Source of the DNA: Balanoglossus misakiensis
Lineage: Eukaryota > Hemichordata
DNA: 64,000 bases
Reading direction: 5' to 3'
Assembly (NCBI GenBank): GCA_040954595.2
Contig: CM082583.2
Span: 11,842,001-11,906,000 of the forward strand
Both the position numbers and the translations under genes were made by a program. The notes under the pieces are model-generated. The model saw nothing but the letters and a program-made list of their open reading frames with translations. It did not search any database and had not been told where the DNA came from. Below, in pieces: positions 1 to 42,486 of this stretch (its first letter is position 1; every line of letters starts with the position of its first letter).

Positions 1-3000
1 AACAGAAGTAATGGGATTATGATTTTGCACTAAATTTTAAAGGAGTAGTATAAAACTCTTGGTGTATTTTGTAGTTTTGGCTTTTTTCTTGTGTGCATTT
101 GTCTTTGTGTATATGAGCCAACCACTGTTCTTTTATCTATTATATTTTTGCCCAAAGGGAATTCTTCTCAGGAAATTTGTGACAGTTTTCAGACATTTTC
201 TTTACCATGAATGCCACAGTTTTCAGTAAAGCACGTACATGCCATGTCTTTTTCAATATGGCACAGTGGTATTCTGTTCACAACAACCTGGTGTTTTTGT
301 TCTCGTATCAAACCCCTACGGATTACTTTCAAAAAACCGTGGTACTTACATGTACAAGGATATATACCTGCATAACTTTTAAAAAAGAAACAATGGCTAA
401 AACATGAAAAATTTGATGTCATTTAAGTACCGCTCCAGTTAATGTTCCAATCTTACTGAGTTGGCTGAAGTATTCCTCTATTGTCATAGAAGATTTATGG
501 ACAAATAATTAGCCTGTTCCAGATGAGAAGATTTGATCAATCACGTGATCAATAAGCCGACTACAATGTTGAGATAGTCTGAGCTCAAATGCTGGCATGA
601 TCATTATGCCGATACCAACTGCAATCCATAGATTGTGTGAGCGATCGAGGGAGAGAGTCAGTGAGCGTGCCCATTCTACCGCAGATTTGCATCATAATAG
701 AAATTCCGTGCATTGTCAAATAGCAGGAGACTACTTAACATGCCACTGTTCATCTATGCTAAAAGTATACACCTACAACTGTGGCCTGTTCCAACCAGGC
801 AGCCAGTCAGTCAACTCCTCAACCCAACCCTACATCAACATCAGCATTGAAAGGAATTTGGGACACTGACAGTACAGGCATATAGTCTTTGCACCATCCA
901 TTGCAAACGTTGGTCTGTGTTGTCACATGGTTGATCACCTCCAACTCCCACTTGTAGATCTGGGATTGTAAAGTTAATTAAGTGTTTTCTGTGCAGCTGC
1001 TATTTTAAGCAGCTATCAAAACCGCAATTCTCAATGTGTTTGCCGTGAAACCACAACCTACTGTGTGATCAATCAGGTATGTAAACTTTGTGCAGTCATT
1101 TTTCAACCTTGAGTGTCACTTTGTTTGTACTGACAGTCCCTGTAAATATGGCAAAGATAGGTATACTGGTTTGAATAGTGGGAATGTATATCAACTTTCA
1201 AGCTTTCTACTGCAAGTTTAACTTAATATTACAAGTTATAGCAATTAATTCATTGTACTGCATGGTAATTTGGTACAGCAATTAATAGATTTGAAAGTTT
1301 GTATATATAATTATTAGAAGTCGAAATCTACATGGCATAAGTAAACAGCTAGCACAAAAATATTTTCAAAATGTACCCTCCATAGTTGCCATTAAGAATG
1401 CAAAAAGCCTAGAGTTTCTTGTTACTCGCATTTCAAAGTAACCTTGCTCTGGTCAGTGTGTTTTGAATGGTCACAGTAAACAATATGGGAACACTGTAAC
1501 AGTGAGCAATCACCAACACTATGTGTAGTTTCTGTAATATTAGACGAAGCGGGACACAGCCAGTTTAATAGCACTCATGTTGGTAACTCACAGTTATAAC
1601 TAGTCCAAGGAAACTTGATTTGAATGTTTCTATCAGTATATAGGGACAACCACGTCAAGTTGGGCTGGTTTCAAGACGGAGAAACCACTGTGCTTTCAAG
1701 TTGTTTTCTAAAAGTGAGTGAAATCTTCGTACGTTGTTGGTTTAGTACATTTGTATGGGTTCTAAAAGTATTAGCAGGATAAACAATGGCCAGGCAATGT
1801 TGGCCGGTGAATGGAGTTGAACACATGCATGACCAGTAATTGTGAAGTGAAAGCACAGTGGGTCCAAACCCAACTGAAAAGTAATTAAAGTCTGACACCT
1901 TGAGTTACACCAAACATGGTTGAAACAACAGATTGTCTTGTACTTGAATACAATAGTGACATCCTCACAGATTAAGTGAAGACTCCTTCATTGTGCAATT
2001 TCCTAATTTGACATGCATGTTTCTGTCAGAATTGTTCTAATGATCGATTGTGTTGAAATTTCCTTCACCTGTGACCTGACTTAAACAACACGGCAGTGGC
2101 CAGACTTGAATGTAAACTCATAAAAGTGTCTGTGAAAATAGTTTATACAGTCTGTTTCTTTCAAGGCCTTGGGCTTTGCTCCACACGTATACTTTGATTC
2201 CAAGTGATTTAACAAACAACTCAAAAATGAGAGAAAGTTTAATGGGTGAGTTATATCATAATAGGGATGATAATAAATGTACAAACAGGCATTAACAAGT
2301 ATCTGGTATTTGTGCGCCACATTCCTGTGTTCCTATGAAAACTTGGGAAAAATAATTGATTGATATTTTCCAATACACCAGGGAGCAATATACCCTAACA
2401 TTTACTGAAGTATGTTGTTTGTGCAGGCATGTCAAATCACCTTTGACCTGTATGTGCCTATAAAATAGAATGACAACTATAAAATGGAATGATAACACCA
2501 GTTTGAGAAAAAAAATAGATTGCGGTCCTCAGCTGAGTTTTAAAATAATAGTATTTGAGTACCGGTATACACTGTAGAACAATCAAATTAAAAATGCAGC
2601 TCAGAAATTTAGTTCCCACGGAGTACAACAGACATTTTGGTTTTATTTACTTCTATGATGTCTGAATATAAGTTATTTCAGTGAATCATCAGGTGTTTTG
2701 TCATTTATTTAACAAGACAAATACCAGTCTTACTGGAAGAAAGTAAAATTGACATAGAATCTGTATTTTAGAATGTGGAAAAAGCACACCCATGCAGCAG
2801 AACAGTCTCCAGGCATTTCAGAAAGCAATGTTCTGTAACCACCCCTTTAGCCACACCGGTGCTCTAACCAGAATACAAATGACATATGGTTTGTACACTA
2901 GTATTATATCTGACGAATGCCTGGGGCTGTTTTCTGTTGGCATCAATTGTTAGAGTCAGATCAGTACATGTATGTTTTCCTGGACACTGCTTTCCAAAAT

Positions 3001-6000
3001 AAATACAAGAATACTTTTCCAAAATGCATATTCTGAAATTTATTTCTGTTTATGTGCAGCTATTAAGCATAGGCTTAAGTAGGTCATGTGAGGTTTTCTG
3101 TCAGACTTTTCTATCCTTATGTCCGAGATGATTCGACCCACCCTGTCCGTGAATGGATGCACCAGTACAGTGCATTGTCCTCGTCTTCACTCATGCATTC
3201 CTGCCTTAGGTAGAAGCACTTGCCATGGAGATCTCCAGTGAATAATGTTCGATCACATAGCTGCAAACGTGTATTCTCTACAACTGTGCTGTAAACATTC
3301 ACTGAACCCTCTATGTCAACGCTCTATGACAGTGGATGAGGATGAATGGTCAGTCTGTAGGAATTTATTTATATGACTTTCTAATAAATCACTAAAATAC
3401 TTTAATTTAGTTCACTTTTGGAATGTGTTAGTAATGTTTTGTTTTGTACCCTCAAAAGAGTTTCCCATAAGAAGCCCTACAAGTGCAGGATGTCATTCAT
3501 ATACCAGTCTGGAATTGTCCATGTGAAAAAATTCCATAACGGAACATTTTCATACATGTTGATACAACATGACTCAAAAATTATAAAAGAATAAGCCGAC
3601 ATACCACAAATATTTGCTTTATTTTAACAATGTAATTAGTGTAGCTTGTTGTCAAAACAATAGTCATAGTCTTGAGGATTTAATTGTTGTTTCATGTCTG
3701 GGAAAAGAGACATATAATGAAAACCGTGTGTGTTTTATATTTTATTTGACCTAGAACACACATATAATTAATTTGTAAGTGTATAGTTTTACATGGCCAT
3801 CCTCAATGATAGATCATATGGAATCCATCTGTGTATAGATTGAATTTATAGCAACCAGCATGTTCGTATTATGACCCATATTGTTCTGATTTCCTGCATA
3901 TATTGTGTTCATGGACAGTAGTTGCATTGATCTTCCATCATAGTTGGATAACAAAAGGTTTGTGTATGGTTGCATGGTACATTGTGTATATGGTACCTAT
4001 ACATGTATTTCCCTTCAAGAGTGGTCATATAGTTGGTCTTTTATTGTGGTATTCACCTCCATTAAGTTAGGTGTGTCTGCCCTTTGGGTGAAAACTGACA
4101 TGCATTTCCTGCGTGGGTACAGGCTATGTTCTGGTATGTGCATGTGCAGCAAAAATTAACTGTTATCTATGATCATGATTTCTTGTTACGGACACTAGCA
4201 GCTAGGTGTTGGAGGAAAAAGATAAATTTTGAACAGGGTAGATATCAGAACATGACACTGAAAACATTGCAAATGGTGTCTAATTCTCTCACATTCTTTT
4301 CTGGCCGTAATAGACTGTGCATTTTATGAATTCCATCTGCAATAGAGGTCACTTAGCCCATTTGTGAACTTTTATGGTTTTCCCCAAGGCCTGATCAAAA
4401 ACATTGAGTTGTCTGAGGTAATTCCCCCTCCCCTTACTCTTGCATGGGTTGCAACTATACATGTAAAGGTGGGTCGACCGGAAAAACTATTAGCTGCATG
4501 AGTTAAGTGCATGTCCAAATCAAGGTCATCACAGTTGATATATTACCACACTCCATTGTATGAAGTGGACTTCTTAAATTCAAGTTTACTGTAAGTCTAC
4601 CTAACACAATAACAGACGTACAATACACATCCTTAATCTTTTATCACCAAACCAAGGACACTTGGCATTGAGAGATTGGATATTATCTACCTCCTTAGAT
4701 ATGTCAGCTACCTCAAGTATGCTAACACTATAGTATAAACCTTTCTGTTCAATATTAAGGGAATAATTCCCGGACTCTTTCTTAGTCACAGTCGTTAAGT
4801 TTGATATCCCCTAAATTCTGACAAATGAATCTGTATGATTACTGACATTCTTTGGCTGTAAACTTTAGTCTAAGATTATGAAACCTGTTGATCTTCGTGC
4901 AGGTCATTCAGTTTCACTGATTCCTATTTGAGGTCATTTAAGGTCATCTCATGTGCCCCCATACTGAAATGTAATTTGTTTATTTCCATACTGTTAACTA
5001 TCAGATATACCCTTCAAAGATACAACCTGGACAACGAGCTACATTAGTCTCACACAGGAAGGTCTGTACTGGATGCACAAGAACATATGTTAGAGAGGCT
5101 TCCTGTATGCTTCCCACCAGCAACCATAACTGACACAAATAAATCATATTGCCTGTACATATTGGCTCAGGTCATGCAGCATTCTAAACAGATCCGTAAT
5201 ACTCAGTGTTAATTCTCCCCAGGAATTTCTGATACAATATTGGCTAGTTTGCATATAATGGTTTCAATTGTTTAACCCAAATTAAAAGGTTTTGCCTGAA
5301 TTACTCTGTAATTGTCCTCTATAATTGCCTTCATTTCTGTTGCTCGGTGATTATTTATATTTCCCATCAAAATTAAACCTGCTTGGATGTAATAAAACTT
5401 GCCCTGGTTGTGTATTTTCTCACAGCTGTCATTATGCTATTTTTATAACTGCACTGCATTCATCCCCAGTGTATCGATCATCAAATTATATGTCTCTCTC
5501 TCTCTTTCACTGTGTAGGAGCTGTCGACTGTAAAGGGGCTCAGTGGTGGCATTTTGCTGGTGAACAACTGAACAATAAATGCCAACCTTGATTGAATTCT
5601 GGGACCACAGCCACATATGTTAGTGCCAGATGAGTGATTGCAGCATGTACCTCCACTGAAATACTCCACATAACTCACGTGCTGTGGCTATACCTGCAAG
5701 GCAAAGCTGTGGTGTGTGGTATATTGTTAAAGGCTGAATAATATGCGGTCTGTTGGTACAACGCCATGTGCATTCGTCATTGTTGTGCGTTGAATTCAGA
5801 AGACAAATAACCCAAAGTGGAGTCATTAATTGGTGGAACGGATGACATATTGAATTCTGGGATACTCTACTCCATCATCAATGTCCATGAACTCAGCTTG
5901 TGCATGCAAGTCTGTATTTTAAACGTAATTTACAATATCAACTGCAAAACCCTCTCTCTGACAGGAAGGTTTTGCTCTACCGGTACAAACTGCCATCATT

Positions 6001-6100
6001 GGAAGTGTTGTTCAATAACTATAAATAGATCTAGGCTGGCACCACACTGAACAGCTGACTGTACCTTGTCCCACATGAGAGAGAAGACCAAATATTCAAG
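1..6100. other. Intergenic or upstream region, no supported gene
   Basis: I see no gene in this AT-rich stretch. The open frames are short (under about 100 codons), occur on both strands, show no recognisable domain and do not join through splice signals. Short TACATGTA-type palindromes recur (for example near 350 and 4000), as is common in marine invertebrate DNA. The last part, about 5900-6270, may hold the promoter or an untranslated exon of the membrane-protein gene that follows. Confidence 0.6.
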
Positions 6101-6279
6101 AGAGCGTACAGGAATTCCTACCCAACAGCGTGAAACACCTGTTCTGTCCTGGGAGACCAGCATTATAATTTCAGCCGACTGAGGCAAGGAAGGAAGGAAG
6201 TCTGGAGTTTGAAGCAGCAGAACCAACAGATTCACTGGAGACGAGCTCTGTCTTTGGGAGCTTGGCCAACAGTGAACAG

Positions 6280-7418
6280 ATGCCAACAGACAACAAAATG
6301 TTTGACCTCAGTGGAGGGACAACCAGGACTTCCAAAGGGAACATACAGAAATTGAGTGGACTGAGCGTTTCCAGGCTGACCCTGCTCGGCAAAGACTTTG
6401 GCATTGAGAAAAGCATTGCCGCATTGGGGATCCTCAGCCTGTTGGCCATGATTGTCGCTGTGCTCTCAGTCTTGCTCATCTTCCAACTGCAGGGAGAGGA
6501 AACCAACGTGGTGCTGATGGAGAGCGGGTCACCCCAGTCCACATATTACAACGCTGTCATCACAGAACAGGTCTACAACAACATGCTGGACTCGGGCATT
6601 GTAGTGGCCACTTTCTGCGCAACTTTGAATTTTTGTTGTGTGGTGGTCTGCTCCATACAGAGTTACTTTGCTGCAAAAATGTTGAAATTACCACAAGGGG
6701 AAGAAAGGTAAGCAAAAATAGAATGCGATGCATTAGATTTGTTCTCCTTCAGTCAGTTACCTCAAGTATATAATATCCCTTTTAATTTTTACTGTGAAAT
6801 GATGTAAAATTATATTATATTAATGTGGAAATATTTTTTACTATTTCTAGGGCATATAAATTTTTGAAGAAATCATCCAGCACTAGATTTTTGGCACTAG
6901 GGGCATTCTTTGCAGGAATTCCAGTGTTTCTTATAGGTGAGTACTGCGCCATCCTAGCCAAGACATGATTAAAGTACAACAATTAAGTGTTCTATTACTC
7001 AAACAGAGTGGTACAGAATGGCAGCCACATGTATAGACCCAAATGTACCAGTGTAATATTTAATTTTGAATGTTGTATAAAGTAATATAAATAATAAATC
7101 TGCATATATTTTTCTTTTCCCATTTCAGCACTTGGTATTTACTTATTCCTGAAATTCCGCCTCATTCCAGCTGCGATCTCCACAGGATTCATGGGTCTAG
7201 GACTGATTTTCATCCTGTATAGCTTTTCCTGGAGCTGTTATGTGTGGAAAGCTGAACAGTCATTAATTTCTAAAGGGCTCGGTCCATATGAAAGACAATC
7301 TGACCAAAGTGTACACAGCATCGATCTCAAGTCGCCGTATCTACACATGAACCACAACCATGTCGATCACATGGCTCCGTCAAGTCCTGCTACTAGCAAT
7401 TTATCAACATTGGTTTGA
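6280..7418 (+). CDS. Four-pass transmembrane protein, tentatively TMEM221-like
   Basis: Three exons join in frame: 6280-6707, 6851-6936 and 7129-7418, giving 267 residues. All junctions are GT-AG, with phases 2 and 1. The first ATG is at 6280. The frame stays open upstream to about 6170 without another ATG, and TTTCAG at about 6174 is a possible acceptor, so an upstream coding exon could extend the N-terminus. Four hydrophobic helices are visible: after GIEKSIAALG, at GIVVATFCATLNFCC, at FLALGAFFAGIPVFLIALG, and at FMGLGLIFILYSFSW. The hydrophilic C-terminal tail of about 40 residues is rich in Ser, His and Asn. This topology suggests a small plasma- or endomembrane protein. The family name comes from size and helix layout only; other four-helix families are possible. 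The opposite-strand frame at 6171-6542 is a shadow. Confidence 0.75.
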
Positions 7419-8730
7419 CAATGAATTTACACATTGTGTGCCCTGGACCATCATTTAAAAAAGTGTGACAATGGATAGAACTTGCTTGAAAATGTAGAAC
7501 TAATCTGTAGATGAGCTCATCTCATTAAATTAAATCAAATCAAGATGTAAGTTAGCTGATCTCGAGAGTACTGAGCTGAAGTTATTCACAAGTATACCTT
7601 GTAAACATACAGTTACTGGTTTGGTGTATCTTTCCGGTGCATTATGGGTACTCTATTGTTGCATTAAAGTGCCACCCTTTGTTCACAGACATCTGATTGG
7701 TTGCAAATATGAAAAATGAGCCAGTTTTGATCAAATTGTTTTAGGCAACTTAAAATGAAATGCTTATCTTCCCGAAGATAAATTAACAGAAGGATGCCAT
7801 GGCTTTTTATGATCTTTGCTGTCACCTTGATCTTTTATACTCTTTTGATATTACTTATATCAAAGAAGGGGAGAGTTTTAAGAGTCTTTACCCTTTCCGA
7901 AACTGTCAATCATCAATATTAACGTATATTCTAAAATATTATATATTTACATATTATTTATTTAACTAACTAAACTGTTTTGAAAATATTTTTCAAAGTG
8001 TAGATTAGTTTTGGATCTGTACGAAACATTAATGTAAAATATCAAATATCATTACACTTATATACTCAAGAAAATAAATATAATAATATGCTGTACAGAA
8101 AGTCAGGTGACTTACGCATGGCATGTGTTTGCATAGGAGATTCATTTATTTTTATGTGATTCTGTTTGTACTACTCTCAAGTCATATTCTATGACTGACT
8201 GCAGGTACTCATATACACTGTAAAACTTTAAGATGTAAACATGTCTTTTGTGTCTGATTGTATTTAGGTTTTTATTGAACTATTCTTTATATGCAATCTT
8301 GGGTTATTTTAAATTAGCAAATTACATTTTACACATATATAAAATTTGTAGTTGAATTTCTAAATTATCTGCCATGCATGCTTGTTACTATAAAGCAAAT
8401 ATATATTTTAAAGGAACTTGGACTTTGCTTTTGTACCAAAATAAACTTTCTTTGCTAAATGACATGGATGGGGTGTGTGTCTTTCATATGTGCTTTTTAT
8501 ACAATAATATGGTTGGAATAAGTGAGAGATGAAAGGGCTAAACAGATGTGTTTTATCAACTCTTTCATGCTTTGCCTGACAGCAATATGTATTTAATAGC
8601 AATATTTATCACTTATCAATCATTCAACTATAAATATCACACGTGCAGCCTGATTTAACATGTGAAGAAGAAATGTGTGTAAGGTTGGCATGGTAATTGG
8701 CGATCCCTAAACTAAGTGTGGATGCATTAG
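7419..8730 (+). other. 3' untranslated region of the four-pass protein gene and short spacer
   Basis: AT-rich noncoding sequence follows the stop codon. AATAAA signals lie at 8073-8078 and 8440-8445. The second is followed within about 30 bases by a GT-rich stretch (GGGGTGTGTGTCTTT), the usual downstream element, so it is the stronger poly(A) candidate. No gene is seen in the remaining 280 bases. Confidence 0.6.
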
Positions 8731-8734
8731 TTGA

Positions 8735-8930
8735 ACAACGCCACCAACGTCCGCGTTCTTCAGCTGTCGATGTCGAAGGTCGCGGTACGTGACCACAGTC
8801 GCTTCCGAGTTACGCGGCGATATTATAATACACGGCGATCGAAGCCGGCGTCAATACCATTGTTCCACCCGACAAGTTTTAATTCCAAAAGCTTGGATTA
8901 TGTTGGTCGAAGGCACGCCCTTGTGAGATC
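8735..8930 (+). promoter_or_regulatory. CpG-rich promoter / 5' UTR region of the thioesterase gene
   Basis: CpG dinucleotides are dense here (for example GTCGAAGGTCGCGGTACGTG and GCGGCGAT), unlike the AT-rich flanks. The block ends directly at the ATG of the THEM4-like gene. No TATA box was placed. The promoter role is inferred from base composition and position. Confidence 0.5.
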
Positions 8931-10398
8931 ATGAATGTCTTGTGCAAAGTCCGACAAGTAATAGCTGGTAACCACCGCAACGTTCTGAGGTGGACCCTAA
9001 ACAGTTGTACGTGTGCGTCGACCACGCCCACACCCGTCTGTGGAACACTCACGAAGACACGGTACTATTCTCAAAGAAACGTGGACAAGACCATGGAGCA
9101 GGTATATCAAATCTTTTCTCTCATGCATTTATACATTCACAACGTATGCGTTTAATAAGCTGCGGAAATATGCTGTAACACCGCTGAGCTGCGGTGACAG
9201 GTCACCGTGACCGATAAACACGCCTGCATGAGCTCCTGTGACAGGGCGAGGTCACCGTGACCGCTAAATGACCTTTACCCCTCCTCACTAACACAGCGCT
9301 TTGTAAGTTCAGACTCTTGACGATTTTGGAAGCTTCTTAACAATGTGTCCCATTTGAGACAATTTGTCGTGGTCATTCAAAAGTTTATAAGATTTTGGTT
9401 TTCGAGGTGCATAAAGCTTTATGTACTTTTTCTTTTTGCAGAGTGGTGATAAAGCTGTTGCCTTAGAAGATGTGGACATGGCAGTTCCTAACGAAGGATG
9501 GACCGAAGAAAGTAAACAGTTGTTTGACAAGCTAACAAAACTGACCGAATCCGGAGAATGGTTTAAACATAAGAGTGTTGCCAGAGGAAAGTTGAGTCAA
9601 GCATTATTTACAAGGTCACCTAGTATCGGAAGACCTGCAGGTGAAATCTATGAATACGCCTTTTTCATCAACAAGAAGGAACATCTTTTGAAGGGCGTTT
9701 GTCAGTTCGGACCACTTACTGAAGGACCACCACGGTGAGTATATATGCTGGAAGGTGTATAAATATAATCACACAGGTTGTAACACTACATGGTGTAGTT
9801 CACTCATTGGCCTAATAGCTAGGATAAAAAAGAAATAAACCAATCCTTCGAAACTGCTGTTGTAAATGCAAAGGTCACAGAGGTGACCGTATTCATTTCA
9901 ATTCTTGTGACAGGGTTTCTCTATTGTCCCACCATATTGTGCAGTGTGTATGTTAACTGTGCCATTTTCTCCCCCCCGTACTGAAGGCATGCCCATGGAG
10001 GTAGTATTGCTGCAATGATTGATGCTGCTTCTGGAGTATTGGTCCATCAGACATTGCCGCATGGTAGGATGACTGCCAACATGAATATCAACTACAAAAG
10101 GTAAATCCCAATGATATGAACTTTACTTACTTTTGATCAAACCTTTACATGTAGCGCATTTGATAATTTGAAATCCTGAATACTCTACCGATTTAGTGAT
10201 CAGATTTCTCATCTATTTTGCAGACCAACTCCGCTGATGACAACAGTCTTGATTGAGGCCGAGATTTCCGAAGTGGTCAACAGAAAAACGATTGTATCTT
10301 GCAAGGTGAAGAATGCAGCTGATGAAACTCTCCATGTTGACGCAACTCTCTTGTTTATAACAGTAGAGAGCTCTTCATTTGTCACATCACAGACCTAG
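8931..10398 (+). CDS. THEM4: THEM4-like hotdog-fold acyl-CoA thioesterase
   Basis: Four exons (8931-9101, 9442-9734, 9987-10100, 10224-10398) join with GT-AG sites in phases 0, 2 and 2, giving 250 residues against about 240 in human THEM4. The family hydrolyses medium- and long-chain fatty acyl-CoA to free fatty acid and CoA. The hotdog signature is present: HAHGGSIAAMID, with His158-Gly159 and the catalytic-type Asp167 nine residues after the His. It is followed by MTANMNINYKRPTPL, nearly identical to the vertebrate segment as I recall it. The first 60 residues are basic, poor in acidic residues and Ser/Thr-rich, consistent with a mitochondrial targeting sequence. A second hotdog protein of the THEM5 type cannot be excluded, but vertebrate THEM4 and THEM5 are recent paralogues, so this would be the shared ancestor. 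It converges tail to tail with HERC1. Confidence 0.93.
9193..9262 (+). promoter_or_regulatory. Two nuclear-receptor-type palindromes GGTCAnnnTGACC in intron 1
   Basis: GGTCACCGTGACC occurs at 9200-9212 and again at 9250-9262. Each is a perfect inverted repeat of the GGTCA half-site with three-base spacing, the arrangement recognised by estrogen-type nuclear receptors. The first overlaps another palindrome (GGTGAC-AG-GTCACC, 9193-9206). Both lie in the first intron of the thioesterase gene, within about 160 bases of exon 1. Binding is inferred from the motif only. Confidence 0.4.
9873..9888 (+). promoter_or_regulatory. Third GGTCAC/GTGACC palindrome in intron 2
   Basis: GGTCACAGAGGTGACC is a perfect inverted repeat of GGTCAC with a four-base spacer, in intron 2 of the same gene. 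The half-site matches those in intron 1, although the spacing differs from a classical response element. Confidence 0.3.
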
Positions 10399-10846
10399 GC
10401 ACAAAATTGAATGTACATTGTACACCATTTCAGAACTTCGAACGTGGTAGATGTGGATGGCAAAATCTGTGTATTCCTTTCCAAATCAATGCACTAATAA
10501 TTATCCGTGAATACTGGGGCGTGCTGCAAAATCGTATAATTTCAATGATTCCATATCAAGGAGGTGCAAACTCTAGCTCAAAACTTTCTTTCATGCACTG
10601 TCCTGAACTATAAGCTTGCAAATATTAACTTTGATGTAATTCAAGAATTGTACATTAAATGACATTTTCTATTTTATTGTGCTCTCCTGACTCATTTGAA
10701 TGTGTGCGCACTACGATTGTCCAGATTTCGTCTCTTCCTTCTCCTAAAATCCGCAATTAAAACAAATGAAAATACTTCCAATTCTCCACCCATATTTCTA
10801 CTACCTCTCACAGAAAAAAGAAAGCCTCTATTCATGTCAATATCAA
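10399..10846 (+). other. Thioesterase 3' UTR and gap to HERC1
   Basis: After the TAG at 10396-10398 there is a variant poly(A) signal ATTAAA at 10654-10659, followed by a T-rich then TGTG-containing stretch. A short frame at 10407-10613 has no recognisable content. HERC1 transcription on the other strand probably ends just beyond this region. Confidence 0.5.
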
Positions 10847-12968
10847 TTTATTACTGTAACAATGAATGAATATGTAAATATATCAGTTGATATATCAGGC
10901 CTCACTTTGGCCTCCTTAAGTTGACAAATTCTATCTCTATGATTATGCACTCTATCAAGAAATTTGCTTCAACTCTACCCTAGTTATATTCCAATGATGT
11001 TAGACCAACAAGTGGTCACTTGGGGGCGCTGTTTCCACCACCCCATCCGGATAGCCAATACACTATGTTGACATATTTATCAACTTCTAGTGCTATGCAA
11101 ATATAAAACTGACACATATTAATGCTCTCCAGTGTCAGAAGCCATACTTCTAAAAAATTCATACCAAAATACTAAGTACTTTTCCATGACAAGGTTTTAA
11201 ATTTTGTGGTATTCTATTGGGTGGAATATGTGCCTTTTTTGGTACATGTAAAACATAAACATTTAATGTAACAATTTTCCAAAAATAACTAACTTCATGT
11301 AATGACACCTAACCCTCTTCCTCATGTGTTTTTTTTTACATCTGCCAAAATAGCACCACACCTTCTATATTGCGTAATGAAACATAATAAATTCGACTCC
11401 GTTCTCATATTCAACAACACCACATCACCGCAGTTGGAGTATACAACTTCATTTTCTGTTTATATGTTTGTTAATAACCTTAAAGTCAACAGCACATTTG
11501 AAACTAAACTGGCAAGACGATTTGAAAGTGTACGTCAAGTACAACACAAGAAGACCACAATACGTCTGCTGAAATGTAGAAGTCCACATTGTGCGTTTTT
11601 CACCAATGCTCATACTTTCAATGCCACTTCAGTGTTATTTCAGAAAAAATAATTTTACAAAACCACGGGTTGGTTTGGTTTGCACGAACAAAATCGGAAC
11701 CAAAATAAGGCTACACTCTTTTTATCATCTCACTCTAAATTTAAATAGTATCATAAAGATGAGTCTCATTGACTTGGTTTGAAAACAATACTTAGTACAA
11801 TCACGGAAATGATTATAAACAGTAGAAATAAGTTACATTGAAATGTTGGCATATATTACTTTGATAATATACAGCGGTTAGTAGAACTAGGCAAGTCTAA
11901 GGCTACACTATATATGACACATTATGTACATCAGCACTAAAACAACACAACACAAATCAGGTTTTTGCTTATTTCTTCAAACTTCACCTGAACACTATAG
12001 GTAGACCATATTATGGAGAGAGGTGGACAGAGTTTGAGACAAAACACTGTTCTTGTCAGCATCCCCACAAAAACATTTTCATAAAGTTGACAAAAATACA
12101 GTGGACTTCATTATGTACGGACTACTAAAGCAACGATGACCTATTAAGCTCATTTTCTTTCTGACACTTGCAGTGGTATTATTATCTGGGCAGACAAACT
12201 GATTTATGCTACAGACAAATATCTTATTGAATACACTGAGGTTTCAAGTGTTTATAGCTACATTTTACCATATTTGGCTGATTAAGAATCTGTTGAAGTT
12301 AATAAAGTAAGTGGACTACAAGATGCTACATATCACGCTATTGCATGTAAAGGTTATTTATATACCGGTACCTTTACTTTGAAGATTCAATCTTATGCTA
12401 CAAGCGTAATAAAACAGCCACTTCCTTCTTCAAAATCATCAGTTTGAAAAGATTCAAAGTAAAACCTAGCACCTTTTCAATGGAAAGTTCATCACCTGCA
12501 TGAAGACCTTGTTAAACTCAATCTGATCTTACTGTAGAGGTGATATATGTCTAACAAGTCACTGTCAATGACACAGTCCCCGCTGGATCAAAAGATGTTA
12601 AAACCATTGGAGGAAGCCATGACTGACATAATCAGTCTATGCCTCAAAATGACCACATGGCAGTCATACTGGAGCAAGTTAAGACTCTCGGCAGGATGTT
12701 ATGTTATAGTATTTTGTCTTTGTATCAAGTTAGAAAGAAAATCAGTGTAGATGTGTGTGAGTTATATCTGTGGGTGAACAGAGGGATATTCAAGATTGGT
12801 GGAGAGAACCCAATCTATAAGCCCCTTCACGCTTTGATACACTGCCTGGGTATATGTCCCCAATGTTGTGAACATTGTCACTGGTACAGTTAAACATTCA
12901 GGTGCCCCAAAATTATGACAAGAAACACTGTATGAGTTGTGTGGGTGTGTCACGATCCTCTATAAGCT
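10847..12968 (-). other. HERC1 3' untranslated region
   Basis: This is about 2.1 kb of noncoding AT-rich sequence downstream of the HERC1 stop on the minus strand. The first convincing minus-strand AATAAA appears as TTTATT at 10847-10852. Open frames here (11302-11652, 12547-12893) are unrelated to any family I know and are treated as chance. An earlier poly(A) site using a variant signal is possible, so the UTR length is an inference. Confidence 0.5.
11013..11031 (+). promoter_or_regulatory. CTCF-like motif between the convergent THEM4 and HERC1 genes
   Basis: TGGTCACTTGGGGGCGCTG matches 17 of 19 positions of the vertebrate CTCF core consensus as I recall it, including the GGGGGCGCT core. 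It lies in the HERC1 3' UTR, about 0.6 kb beyond the thioesterase stop, which would suit an insulator between convergent genes. Motif evidence only. Confidence 0.3.

Positions 12969-42486
<29,518 letters not shown>

Noticed and set aside
6171-6542. 123-codon minus-strand frame
   Set aside because: It is antisense to the first exon of the membrane-protein gene and has no domain.
11302-11782. 116- and 63-codon plus-strand frames
   Set aside because: Located in the HERC1 3' UTR, antisense, with no recognisable domain or splice partners.
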